This document shows positions 17,259 through 25,189 of a stretch of 32,835 bases of DNA, piece after piece (position 1 is the first letter of the stretch; the number at the start of each line of letters is the position of its first letter). Under the pieces are notes generated by a model. That model saw nothing but the letters and a program-made list of their open reading frames with translations, was not told the origin of the DNA and searched no databases. Both the position numbers and the translations under genes were made by a program. This stretch comes from Chloroflexota bacterium (GTDB lineage: Bacteria; Chloroflexota; Limnocylindria; Limnocylindrales; CSP1-4): assembly GCA_016191345.1 (NCBI GenBank), contig JACPOU010000005.1, positions 1 to 32,835 on the forward strand. Direction: 5' to 3'.

Positions 17259-17846
17259 ATGAACGGATTCCTCGACCGGCTGCGCGGCGCGGCAGCCGAC
17301 CCATCCACGGAGGACGACGCGCCCTCGCCCGCCCCGATCCCGGCCGCGGGAACGCTGGCCGGCGAGACCGAGACCGTTCGGCGGATCGTGGCCCGCCTCG
17401 ACGCCCTGCCGGCGGCGCGGGCGCGCTTCCTGGCCGGGTTCGCGTACGTTCTGGCACGCGCGGCGCACGCCGACCTCGACATCAGCGAGGCCGAGACCGC
17501 GGTCATGGAATCGGCGGTCGCGGAGCTGGGCGGCCTGGACCCGGCGCAGGCGGTCATCGTCGTGGAGCTCGCGAAGCTCCAGTCGCGGACCCGGTTCGGG
17601 ACCGAGGACTACCTCGTGACCCGGGAGTTCGCGGGTCTGGCCAGCGACGACGAGAAGCTCGCGGTGCTCCGGGCGTGCTTCGCGGTGAGCGCCGCCGACG
17701 ACGAGATCTCGAGCGAGGAGGCCGGGGCCATCAACGAGATCGCCCGGGAGCTCGGCGTCGAGCGACCGGCCCTCAACGCCGTGCGCGAGGCGTACGTGGA
17801 CCGGTTCTCCGCGATCCGTGCGGCGAGGCGGCTCGCCCGAGGCTGA
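17259..17846 (+). CDS. TerB-like (tellurite-resistance/DjlA-type) helical protein
   Basis: The 195-residue protein has a Pro/Ala-rich N-terminus (to about 35) and a helical domain made of two similar halves. Each half has an acidic loop, AHADLDISEAE and AADDEISSEEA, followed by a helix ending in EL-G. This is the TerB fold, in which the acidic residues are thought to bind a metal ion. No transport or enzyme motif is present. TerB proteins occur both in tellurite-resistance operons and as lone genes of unknown role; here no other ter gene is visible, so a tellurite role should not be assumed. It lies 62 bases after tRNA-Leu and converges on dnaE. Confidence 0.75.
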   Translation: MNGFLDRLRGAAADPSTEDDAPSPAPIPAAGTLAGETETVRRIVARLDALPAARARFLAGFAYVLARAAHADLDISEAETAVMESAVAELGGLDPAQAVIVVELAKLQSRTRFGTEDYLVTREFAGLASDDEKLAVLRACFAVSAADDEISSEEAGAINEIARELGVERPALNAVREAYVDRFSAIRAARRLARG

Positions 17847-17882
17847 TGCGGGCCGGTCCGGCGGGCCGGCCGTCCCGCGCCG

Positions 17883-20800
17883 TCAGGCCAGGGAGATCCT
17901 CGCCACGCCATCGCCGAGGCGGCGCCGGACTTCGTCGAGCAGGTCCGCGTCGTAGGCGACGGCCTGCTTCAGCTCCATGGGCAGCGCAGCGCCACCCGGG
18001 GCGGGCACGTGGACGATGACGCGGGTCTCCCCGGGCCGCTCGCGAATCAGCTGGCGGAACGTCTCCATGGCCCGGACGAGCTGGTCCGCCGGCGCGCCGC
18101 CGAACCGGACGTGGAGGATCTGTCCGACGCCGGCCGTGGCGGTCGGCACCGTCCCGGCGGTCGCGGCCGCCACGACCCGCATCCGGGCCTCGTCGGGGAG
18201 CGCCGGCTCGTCATCCCGCTCCGGCACGCCCGGCGACGAGGTCGCCAGCCCGGACAGGTCGGTGGGCACCGGTTCGGCCGGGGCGATCGGGACGCCGGGC
18301 AGGGGCTCGGCATCGGGGCGGAGGGGCGAGACGTACGGGATGTCGGTCCGGCGTGCTCCGGGGCGCGTGGAGGACGCACCGGTGGCCGCTGACGACCCGG
18401 CCCCGCTGATGCCGGCGACGATCCTGGCGCCCGGCCCGGGCCCCGGCCCCGCGGCGACGGGCGCCCCGCCGGTCGGGTGGGCATCGCCACTGCCGTTCCC
18501 GTTCCCGTTCCCGTTCCCGTTCGAGGCGTACCCACGGGATGCATTGGCGTAGCCGTTCCCCTCCCCGCCCGGGCTCGCCTGGCGCCGCCGGTACGCGCCG
18601 CGATCCCCGGCCGCGACCTCGCGCCGAAAGGCGTCTGCGCCCTTGACCACGGCGTCATCCCACGTCGTGACCAGATCCGCGAGGAGCGACACGTCCTCGC
18701 CTCGGTGATCGACGCGGCCCGCGACGAGGAGGATGGACCCCTCCTGCCAGGTCGAGGCCGTCTGCTCGAAGAGCTTCGGGAAGACGACGACCTCGATGGA
18801 GCCCTGGAGGTCCTCGAGGGTGACCACGGCCATCGTCGCCCGCGCCCGCGTCACGACGGTCCGCGACCCGACGACGATGCCGCCGATGACGAGGCGCTGC
18901 CCGTCGAGGGTCTCGTCGGATCGCAGGTCCCCGGAGTACGCCGTCACGAACTCGCCGACCTGGTCCGCGACCTCGCCCATCGGGTGCTCGGAGAGGTAGA
19001 GGCCCAGGAGCTCCTTCTCCCAGCGGAGGCGCTCGCGGACGGGTGCCTCGGGCGTCGGCGGGAGCGGCCGCTCGAGGACGGTCGCATCCTCGGCGCCCAT
19101 GTCGAAGAGCGAGGTCTGGCCGGTTGCGAGGTCACGTTGCGTGGCCTGCCCGGCGTTCACCGCGTCGTCGAGGCCGAGGAGGATCTGGGCCGGATGGCCG
19201 AACGCGCTCATCGCGCCGACCTTGGCCAGCGATTCGAGGACCTTCCGGTTCGTCAGGCGGAGGTCGATCCGGGTGCAGAAGTCCGTCAGGCTCCGGAAGG
19301 GGCCACCGGCCTCCCGGGCGACGAGGATCGATTCGATCGCGCCCTGGCCCACGTTCTTGATCGCGAGGAGGCCGAACCGGATCGCGTCGCCCTCGACCGT
19401 GAACTCGAGGTGGCTCCCGTGGACGTCCGGCGGGCGGACCTCGATGCCGAGGCGCCGGCACTCGGCGACGGCGGCCGCGACTTTCTCCTCGGAGCTCCGG
19501 AAGGCGGACAGGACCGCGGTCATGTAGTCGACCGTGTAGTTCGCCTTGAGGTACGCGGTCTGGTAGGCGATGAGCCCGTAGCAGGTGGCGTGGGCCTTGT
19601 TGAAGCCGTAGCGCTCGAAGGGCTCGAAGGCCTTGAAGACCGCGTCGATCGTCTGGGGCGGCACGCCGCGTTCGGCGGCCTGCGAGACGAACTTCTCCTT
19701 CTGGGCCCGGAGGACCGACGACTTCTTCTTCCGGATCGCGTAGCCGAGCGTGTCCGCCTCGGGGCCGGTGAAGCCGCCCAGCGCGATGGCGGCGGCCATG
19801 ATGTCCTCCTGGTAGACGAAGATCCCGTAGGTCCGCTCGAGGAAGGGCTCGAGCAGCGGGTGGAGGTAGGTCACCGCCTCCTGGCCGTGCTTGCGGCGGA
19901 TGTAGGCCGGGATGTTGTCCATCGGGCCCGGGCGGTAGAGGGCGACCATCGCCGCGAGGTCGAAGACCGACGTCGGGCGCAGCTCCCGGATGTAGCGGCG
20001 CATCCCCGCCGACTCCAGCTGGAAGACGCCGGTCGTCTCGCCCGAGGCGAGGAGCTCGAACGTCGCCGCGTCATCGAGCGGGATGTGGTCGAGGTCGATC
20101 TCGATCCCGCGATGGGCGCGGACGAGGTCCACCGCGTTCTTCAGGATCGTGAGGTTGGAGAGGCCCAGGAAGTCGAACTTCAGGAGGCCCAGCGCCTCGA
20201 TCGCGTGCATCTCGTACTGGGTCATGAGCGAATCGGAGTTCGTCGCCTTCTGGAGCGGCATGAGCTCCGTGAGCGGCTCGCGCGAGATGACCACGCCGGC
20301 GGCGTGCGTGGAGGCGTTGCGGGCGACGCCCTCGAGCTGCTTCGCGAACTCGATGACCTTCCGGACGCCCTCGTCCGACTGGTACTGGTCGCGGAGGGCA
20401 GGGCTGACCTCGAGGGCCTCCTCGAGCTTCATCCCGAGCGTGTTCGGGACGGCCTTGGCGATCCGGTCGACGTCGCCGTAGTTGTGGCCGAGGACGCGCC
20501 CGACATCCCGGATGGCCGCCTTCGCGAGCATCGTCCCGAAGGTGATGATCTGGGCGACGTGGTCCTGGCCGTACTTGCGGGAGACGTAGGCGATGACCTC
20601 GTCCCGGCGATCGTCCTGGAAGTCGACGTCGATGTCCGGCATCGTCACCCGGTCCGGGTTCAGGAACCGCTCGAACGGGAGGCCGTAGGCGATCGGGTCC
20701 ACGGGCGTGATCCCGAGCGTGTAGGTCACGATGGATCCCGGCGCGCTGCCCCGGCAGGTCGTCTGGATGCCCTGCTCCCGCGCGTAGCAGATGAAATCGG

Positions 20801-21839
20801 CCACGATGAGGAAGTAGCCGGCGTAGCCCATCGAGATGATCACGCCGAGCTCGTAGTCGAGGCGAGCCTGGAGCTCCGGGGTGACGGTCCCGTAGCGGCG
20901 CAGGAGACCGCGCTCGCACTCCGCCCGGAGCCACGATTCCGTGGTCTCGCCGTCCGGGACCGGGAAGTGCGGGATCCGGGTGTGGCCGAGCGGCAGCGAC
21001 AGGTCGCACATCTCGGCGATCCGCCGGGTATTGAGGAGCGCCTCGCGCTGGTCCGGGAAGAGGGCCGCCATCTCCGCCGCGGATTTCAGGTAGAGGTTGT
21101 CGGATTCCATCTTCATCCGGCCCGGCGTGTCGATGTTGCTGCCGGTGCCGACGCAGAGGAGGACGTCGTGCGCGTCGGCCTGCGAGCGGCGGACGTAGTG
21201 GAGGTCGTTGGTCACGACGAGCGGCAGGCCGATCTCGGGCGCGAGGCGGAGCAGCTGCTCGTTGAGCCGCTGCTGCTCCTTCATCCCGTGGTCCTGGAGC
21301 TCCAGGAAGAAGCGGCCCTTGCCGAGGATGTCCTGGTACTCGCCGGCGAGGGTCCGGGCGAGCCCCCAGTCGTCGACCTCGAGGGCCCGGGGCACCTCGC
21401 CGTTGAGGCAGCCGGACAGGCCGATCAGGCCCTCGCCATGCCTGGCGAGGAGCTCACGGTCGATCCTCGGCTTGTAGTAGTAGCCGTCGATGTGGGCATC
21501 GGTGACCAGCCGGCACAGGTTTCGATAGCCGGTCAGGTCCGTCGCGAGGAGGATGAGGTGGAAGGGCTGGGCATCCGCCTTGCCCTCCTTGTCCCGCATC
21601 GACCGCCGGGCGACATAGGTCTCGACCCCGATGATCGGCTTGATCTCGCGAGCCCTCGCCGCCTGGTAGAACGCGACCGCGCCGTAGAGCGCCCCGTGAT
21701 CGGTCAGGGCGAGGCTGTCGAAGCCGTGGGCACCCGCCTCGTCCACGAGGTCGCTGATCCGTCCGAGCCCGTCGAGCAGGCTGAACTCCGAATGCGTGTG
21801 GAGGTGCGTAAAATCTCGGGCCGAGATGGGGTTAGTCAC
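17883..21839 (-). CDS. dnaE: DNA polymerase III alpha subunit (DnaE) with a Gly/Asn-rich linker
   Basis: This is the replicative polymerase. It begins with a PHP domain (FTHLHTHSEFSLLDG, ALTDHGALYG) whose metal-binding His and Asp residues are present. The catalytic centre PDIDVDFQDDRRDEV lies near residue 400. Finger and tandem helix-hairpin-helix regions follow, then an OB fold (GGIVVGSRTVVTRARATMAVVTLEDLQGSIEVVVFP). From about residue 1080 to 1230 there is a disordered stretch with (Gly-Asn)n and Pro-rich parts, then a small C-terminal domain (GQILHVRFGG...). I prefer the GTG at 21839 (1318 residues), ten codons before HLHTH; upstream in-frame starts up to 21971 would add a non-conserved leader. 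A TACCAT element ten bases upstream may be the -10. Confidence 0.96.
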   Translation of the reverse strand: MTNPISARDFTHLHTHSEFSLLDGLGRISDLVDEAGAHGFDSLALTDHGALYGAVAFYQAARAREIKPIIGVETYVARRSMRDKEGKADAQPFHLILLATDLTGYRNLCRLVTDAHIDGYYYKPRIDRELLARHGEGLIGLSGCLNGEVPRALEVDDWGLARTLAGEYQDILGKGRFFLELQDHGMKEQQRLNEQLLRLAPEIGLPLVVTNDLHYVRRSQADAHDVLLCVGTGSNIDTPGRMKMESDNLYLKSAAEMAALFPDQREALLNTRRIAEMCDLSLPLGHTRIPHFPVPDGETTESWLRAECERGLLRRYGTVTPELQARLDYELGVIISMGYAGYFLIVADFICYAREQGIQTTCRGSAPGSIVTYTLGITPVDPIAYGLPFERFLNPDRVTMPDIDVDFQDDRRDEVIAYVSRKYGQDHVAQIITFGTMLAKAAIRDVGRVLGHNYGDVDRIAKAVPNTLGMKLEEALEVSPALRDQYQSDEGVRKVIEFAKQLEGVARNASTHAAGVVISREPLTELMPLQKATNSDSLMTQYEMHAIEALGLLKFDFLGLSNLTILKNAVDLVRAHRGIEIDLDHIPLDDAATFELLASGETTGVFQLESAGMRRYIRELRPTSVFDLAAMVALYRPGPMDNIPAYIRRKHGQEAVTYLHPLLEPFLERTYGIFVYQEDIMAAAIALGGFTGPEADTLGYAIRKKKSSVLRAQKEKFVSQAAERGVPPQTIDAVFKAFEPFERYGFNKAHATCYGLIAYQTAYLKANYTVDYMTAVLSAFRSSEEKVAAAVAECRRLGIEVRPPDVHGSHLEFTVEGDAIRFGLLAIKNVGQGAIESILVAREAGGPFRSLTDFCTRIDLRLTNRKVLESLAKVGAMSAFGHPAQILLGLDDAVNAGQATQRDLATGQTSLFDMGAEDATVLERPLPPTPEAPVRERLRWEKELLGLYLSEHPMGEVADQVGEFVTAYSGDLRSDETLDGQRLVIGGIVVGSRTVVTRARATMAVVTLEDLQGSIEVVVFPKLFEQTASTWQEGSILLVAGRVDHRGEDVSLLADLVTTWDDAVVKGADAFRREVAAGDRGAYRRRQASPGGEGNGYANASRGYASNGNGNGNGNGSGDAHPTGGAPVAAGPGPGPGARIVAGISGAGSSAATGASSTRPGARRTDIPYVSPLRPDAEPLPGVPIAPAEPVPTDLSGLATSSPGVPERDDEPALPDEARMRVVAAATAGTVPTATAGVGQILHVRFGGAPADQLVRAMETFRQLIRERPGETRVIVHVPAPGGAALPMELKQAVAYDADLLDEVRRRLGDGVARISLA
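18495..18522 (-). repeat. In-frame hexanucleotide microsatellite (GTTCCC on the plus strand) in dnaE
   Basis: Four perfect copies of GTTCCC (18495-18518) plus a partial fifth lie within dnaE. On the coding strand they give alternating Gly-Asn residues in the linker. Six-base units keep the frame, so the copy number can change without breaking the polymerase. Confidence 0.85.
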
Positions 21840-21907
21840 CAGAAGACCGATGGTAGCCCGTAGGCGAGAGGACGGGTCTGCCGCCGGGTGCATCGGCAGC
21901 GAGGGAG

Positions 21908-22294
21908 CTATTGCTGTCCGGGAACGATCAAGATCAAGGACGGCGGGTTGTCCGGCGGACCGACAGCACATCCTCCCGGCATCCGATCACCCTCGCGGAA
22001 GACAACCGCTCCGGAAGGATCGATCACTTCCAGACGAGGCGTGAACCGAGCGGAAAAGCCCGGCGGCCAGATGATCTCGCCGCGATTCCCGAAACCCTCT
22101 TCCCAGGCGATCCGGGGATCGAGCGGACTTCCAGCGAGAGTGGCCCCTCCGCCGATCCCCAGGCAGACCCTTGGCACCACCATGCTCGGAAGCGCGTAGG
22201 TCGTTGGTTCCGGGGAGATCGACGCTGGCGCGCTCCCGCAACTTACAACGATGAAGCTCGCCAAGAGCACCCGAACAAACGCTGCCCGCCTCAC
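21908..22294 (-). CDS. Small secreted lipoprotein of unknown function
   Basis: The 128-residue product has a signal peptide (basic MRRAAFVR, then a hydrophobic stretch) and a lipobox VVSC with Cys19 as the lipidation site. The mature part is about 110 residues with two further Cys, Pro/Gly-rich, with IIWPPGFSARFTPRLEVIDPSGAVVFREGD, which reads like a small beta-barrel or sandwich. I do not recognise a family. The GTG start overlaps the stop of the frame upstream (GTGA, 22291-22294), so it belongs to the secreted-protein operon that starts at 23971. It ends 68 bases before dnaE. Confidence 0.7.
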   Translation of the reverse strand: MRRAAFVRVLLASFIVVSCGSAPASISPEPTTYALPSMVVPRVCLGIGGGATLAGSPLDPRIAWEEGFGNRGEIIWPPGFSARFTPRLEVIDPSGAVVFREGDRMPGGCAVGPPDNPPSLILIVPGQQ

Positions 22295-22601
22295 GAAGCC
22301 GAGTCCATTCGGAGCGGCAAGAACGATGAAGCGACCAAGCGCGCTTTCATCGGGCCACGGCTCAGTGACCGCTCCTCTGACTGCCGCTCGCCAACAAGCG
22401 ATAACGCCTTTGGGCCGAAGGACGAGTCACGGATTCCGGCCGCGTCAGACGGCACAAGAACTCCCTGGTATCGAACATCCACGTGCGTGAAGTCGTTCGG
22501 CGGCGGTTCACGCGCCCGGGGCACGAACCCGACCATCCGTTGGCCCGGGCGTCTGTCGACCAGGCGTTTGGCGGGTTCGAACCTGGGCTCTGAAATCCCT
22601 A
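22291..22601 (-). pseudogene. Detached C-terminal part of the frameshifted lipoprotein gene
   Basis: Directly after the TAG stop of the upstream lipoprotein, a shifted frame continues with protein-like sequence (GISEPRFEPAKRL ... RMVGFVPRARE ... DFTHVDVRYQGVLVPSD) for about 103 codons. It ends in a TGA that overlaps the GTG of the next gene by four bases. Adding one base at the TAG (TAN-GGG-ATT) would fuse the two into one protein of about 345 residues. No start codon or ribosome-binding site suggests that this piece is translated alone. A sequencing or assembly error is an equal possibility. Confidence 0.65.
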
Positions 22602-23327
22602 CGGCAAGTAGGTCCCGATGTTGTCGAGCGTGATCTTCTCGTCCGGGTCGAAGGTCTCGATGCGGCCGGCTCCATCGGCCGCAAAGAGCGATCCAATCTG
22701 GACCAGCATCGGAGCGTCGTAGCCCAGGTCGACCTGTTGCGGGAGGACGAAGGCGACGGCTGTCTGGCCGGGGACGAACGCGAAGGTGCGGGAAACGTCC
22801 ACCTCCTGCACATCGAGGCCGAGCTGACCGCCAGGTTGCCAGTACGCCGCACGGTTCGGACCGTCGGGCGAAGCCAGCCAAGGCGCCACAAGAGTCCGAA
22901 CTAGCTCGACCGTAATCAGCCGGCCGATGAACGGGGTATTGCCGTTCCCGTTGTTGCCGTTCCCGACCGGCCCACCATGCACGGCGCTCTCGGACGGTCG
23001 TCCTCCGTCGGCCGTGTTCCAACGAATCGGGCCGACCGCCGTCACCGTGACGAGCGCGACGCCTTCACCGCCCCGCCCCACCCACTCGCTCACCCAGTCC
23101 CGGAACCCGGTATAGCCGAACGCTGCAGCGCCTCCGAGCACGTCGCCATGCGATGAGGCGGCACTCGGGGAAGGGCGCCCGCCGACCGACGTCGACGGCG
23201 TCGCGGCACTCGGGGAAGGGGGCTGGCCGACTGGGTTCGTCGGCTCGCCGGCGCTCGACCCACAGGCAGCTCCGGCAAGAAGCGCGGTTGCGATCGCAGC
23301 GCCCAGGCCAGATCGTGTTCGGATCAC
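22599..23327 (-). CDS. Secreted lipoprotein, N-terminal part of a frameshifted gene
   Basis: The GTG at 23327 overlaps the stop of the upstream matrixin-like gene (GTGA). It gives a signal peptide (MIRTRSGLGAAIATALLAG) with a lipobox Cys at about residue 22, then a Ser/Pro/Thr-rich anchor region and a globular part. Recognisable stretches are VALVTVTAVGPIRWNTADGGRP, a short Gly/Asn run, GRLITVELVRTLVAPW and TFAFVPGQTAVAFVLPQQVDLGYDAPMLVQIGSLFAADGAG. I do not recognise a family. The frame stops at a TAG (22599-22601) immediately after IGTYLP, and the missing C-terminus is present in another frame down to 22291. A longer start at 23363 is possible but would remove the normal coupling. Confidence 0.65.
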   Translation of the reverse strand: MIRTRSGLGAAIATALLAGAACGSSAGEPTNPVGQPPSPSAATPSTSVGGRPSPSAASSHGDVLGGAAAFGYTGFRDWVSEWVGRGGEGVALVTVTAVGPIRWNTADGGRPSESAVHGGPVGNGNNGNGNTPFIGRLITVELVRTLVAPWLASPDGPNRAAYWQPGGQLGLDVQEVDVSRTFAFVPGQTAVAFVLPQQVDLGYDAPMLVQIGSLFAADGAGRIETFDPDEKITLDNIGTYLP

Positions 23328-23971
23328 GGCACGGGCTCCAAGGGACAAGGCGGCAGGGTGCACGGATCGTGTCCGTAAAGCGCATGGAGCCCATCGTTAT
23401 CCGCCCACCGGAGGAATCGGTTGGTGCCGTAGATCTGGCCGTAGGGATACGGGGTCAGTTGGACGACCGCGTCGCTGTACGCAGGGTTGACATGGTGGGA
23501 GAGGCGGTTGATGTGGCCCATCTCGTTGAGCGCCACGGTCTCGACGTCGTACTTTGTGCCGCCGCAGGTGCTGTTCGTGCCGTCGGTCCAGCAGGTGTCC
23601 GATGCGAGCCAGAGGCGGAAGGGCTTGTCCGAGTAGGCGTCTGCACACGCACGCCACGACAGGTCGCCGTCACAGCTGTTGGATGATGGCTTGAGGTATT
23701 GGATCGTCCCGTTCGCGGTCGAGCTTGTCGTCACGCGGAACGTCGGATTGGCGTACGACGTGGAGCTGATCGTTGCAATCGCCCTGCTGATCGCTGATCG
23801 CATCCAGCCACTCGGGACATTACTCGCGAAGCGGTAGGTACCAGTGAAGCCCTTGCCCCAGACGTCGCTCTTGATCGGATCGGGTGCGGCGGCGCGAGCC
23901 GTTGAGATCGGCGCGATAACGAGGAAACCGCCGATCACGAGACCGAGGACCCGTCGACCCCAAGCGCTCAT
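23324..23971 (-). CDS. Secreted matrixin-like (M10/metzincin) protein with a degraded zinc motif
   Basis: The 215-residue product has a Sec signal peptide (cleavage probably after ARA, about 28) and six Cys in the mature part, enough for three disulfides. Around residues 146-171 it reads VETVALNEMGHINRLSHHVNP...DAVVQ, lining up with the metzincin signature HExxHxxGxxH plus Met-turn. Here the first His is Asn149, Glu150 and His153 are kept, the Gly is Arg156, His159 is kept, and the Met-turn Met is Val. The C-terminal DNDGLHALYG matches the matrixin ending. It may therefore be an inactive protease homologue that still binds a partner. It is the first gene of the secreted operon, and the next gene overlaps by four bases. 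The promoter appears leaderless. Confidence 0.7.
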   Translation of the reverse strand: MSAWGRRVLGLVIGGFLVIAPISTARAAAPDPIKSDVWGKGFTGTYRFASNVPSGWMRSAISRAIATISSTSYANPTFRVTTSSTANGTIQYLKPSSNSCDGDLSWRACADAYSDKPFRLWLASDTCWTDGTNSTCGGTKYDVETVALNEMGHINRLSHHVNPAYSDAVVQLTPYPYGQIYGTNRFLRWADNDGLHALYGHDPCTLPPCPLEPVP

Positions 23972-23977
23972 GTGGCG

Positions 23978-24004
23978 ACGGTACCCCCCCCGAGATCATG
24001 TCAA
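23978..24004 (-). promoter_or_regulatory. Candidate promoter with poly-G spacer upstream of the secreted operon
   Basis: On the minus strand there is a perfect TTGACA (24004-23999), a 15-base spacer ending in eight G residues (23991-23984), and TACCGT (23983-23978). The ATG follows six bases later, so the message would be leaderless. The spacer is two bases shorter than ideal; slippage in the G run would change it. Confidence 0.55.
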
Positions 24005-24390
24005 TCCACCTCTCTCTGCCAGAATCGGGTGCACTGCCCAGGGACGTCGAGGCGGTGGTGGCTGCGATCGCATCCGTCAGGTGCTCCCCTGGGCCGGTTG
24101 ACGGGCCTTCATCGCCAGTTCAGAGGGGACCTGAAACGCCTCCTCAGCGCTCCGTCAGCCGCGGCTGATCGGTGAATCCCTGGCTAAACCCGCCCTTCCG
24201 CCATTTGCGCCTCTGATCTTTGATCCGGCCGGCCAGTTCGTGCGTAATCTCCCGTCCAGCTTCGCGTGGAGGTGGACGAAGTCGCTCGCTGCGATGGCCA
24301 TCGGGAGGCCAATGGTAGCCCCGACGATGCCGTCGGGCGAACGGCGGCACCGGCGGGGTCACGACCCCGGCTGCGCCGTCGCCCTCGCGG
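24005..24390. other. Gene-poor stretch between the secreted operon and the salvage operon
   Basis: No reading frame here has a convincing start, ribosome-binding site or protein-like content. The stretch holds a perfect 14-bp palindrome TCAGCCGCGGCTGA (24155-24168), a small inverted repeat CGACG-N4-CGTCG near 24322-24335, and a hairpin listed separately. By eye its GC content is a little lower than that of the flanking genes. It may be a decayed gene, but I cannot name one. Confidence 0.5.
24354..24369 (-). terminator. Possible hairpin after the GDSL lipoprotein gene
   Basis: CGGGGTC-AC-GACCCCG forms a 7-bp inverted repeat 21 bases beyond the stop of the minus-strand operon. There is no T-run after it, and the two-base loop implies that the inner pairs open, so it is a weak terminator candidate. 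Confidence 0.35.
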
Positions 24391-25152
24391 TCAAGGTCCC
24401 AGGAGGTGCGTCACGATCGGCAGGATCCGCTCGACCCAGAGCGCGTACTGCGCGCCGCTCGGATGGAGGCCGTCGCCGGCCACCAGCGACCGATCGGCCG
24501 CCGCCCGCAGCGAGAGGTCGTGGATGTCGACGACCGCGATGCCCCGTGCGGTGGCGATCGCCGTGAGGGCGGCGTTGAACGCGCGGATCGAGGCGGCCCG
24601 GGCCGCGGGATCGCCGTACTCCGCGCCCGCCGGGGTGACGGTGTAGTCGGGCGTCGTCACGACGAGGATGCGCTCCGCCCCGAGGCGCCCGACGAGGTCG
24701 TCGAGAATCCGGGCGAGGTTCTCGCGGTATCGGGCCTCCGGCACGCCCTGGACGACGTCGTTGACGCCGATGAGGAGGGTCGCGAACTCCGGACGGACGG
24801 CATCGAGCTGCGGGAGCTCGGCGTCGATGACGTCGCGCGAGGTGTAGCCGTTGACGCCGAGGTTCGCCACGAGGTCGAGTGCCGGCGATTCCTGCCCGAG
24901 CGCGGCGACGAGCTGGTTCGGCCACCGCTCGTCCATCCCGACCGACGTCCCGATCGTGTACGAGTCGCCGAGGGCCACATAGCGAAGGCCCGCGGCGGTC
25001 ACCGTCGAGCCGTCCTGGCTTGAGTCGACGGACGACGCCGGGGTCGAGGGGGAGGACACGGGCGGGGGCGTGGGTTCGGGGGCGCATGCCGCAGCGAGCG
25101 CCGCCGCGGACAGCAGGAAGCCGGCAGCGATGATCGTCCGAGCCGGTCGCAC
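24391..25152 (-). CDS. GDSL/SGNH-family hydrolase, lipoprotein
   Basis: SGNH enzymes are Ser-dependent esterases or lipases with a flavodoxin-like fold. The GTG at 25152 gives a signal peptide ending in LAAAC (Cys23), so the enzyme is anchored on the outer face of the membrane. A Pro/Ser/Thr-rich spacer follows to about residue 50. Block I is ALGDSYT with nucleophile Ser64. The Gly block is ANLGVNGYTSRD, block III is LIGVNDVV, and block V is DGLHPSG with Asp227 and His230, so all catalytic residues are present. The substrate is unknown. It follows the nucleoside hydrolase gene by 37 bases on the same strand and is probably co-transcribed. GAAGGGA lies about 12 bases before the start. Confidence 0.88.
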   Translation of the reverse strand: MRPARTIIAAGFLLSAAALAAACAPEPTPPPVSSPSTPASSVDSSQDGSTVTAAGLRYVALGDSYTIGTSVGMDERWPNQLVAALGQESPALDLVANLGVNGYTSRDVIDAELPQLDAVRPEFATLLIGVNDVVQGVPEARYRENLARILDDLVGRLGAERILVVTTPDYTVTPAGAEYGDPAARAASIRAFNAALTAIATARGIAVVDIHDLSLRAAADRSLVAGDGLHPSGAQYALWVERILPIVTHLLGP

Positions 25153-25189
25153 GCGTCGGTCATCCCTTCCTCGCGCCCGGGACGGCCGG

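Noticed and set aside
17259..17846. Tellurite-resistance operon
   Set aside because: Only a lone TerB-like gene is present, with no terC, terD or terZ-type neighbour.
17851..17880. Bidirectional terminator between the TerB-like gene and dnaE
   Set aside because: GGCCGG and CCGGCC can pair, but such words are common in this GC-rich DNA and there is no T-run.
18477..21863. A very long open frame on the plus strand opposite dnaE, and similar ones opposite uvrB, polA, the ABC-F gene and the nucleoside ATPase
   Set aside because: They mirror well-conserved genes. Antisense frames stay open by codon bias in GC-rich DNA, and their products are Arg/Asp/Gly-rich without domains.
22599..22601. Programmed -1 frameshift in the lipoprotein gene
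   Set aside because: No slippery X-XXY-YYZ heptamer or downstream structure is evident at the stop; mutation or sequencing error is simpler.
24144..24362. A 72-codon minus-strand frame in the gene-poor stretch
   Set aside because: No ribosome-binding site, no family resemblance, and a mostly Arg/Pro/Gly composition; it may be decayed coding DNA but cannot be supported.
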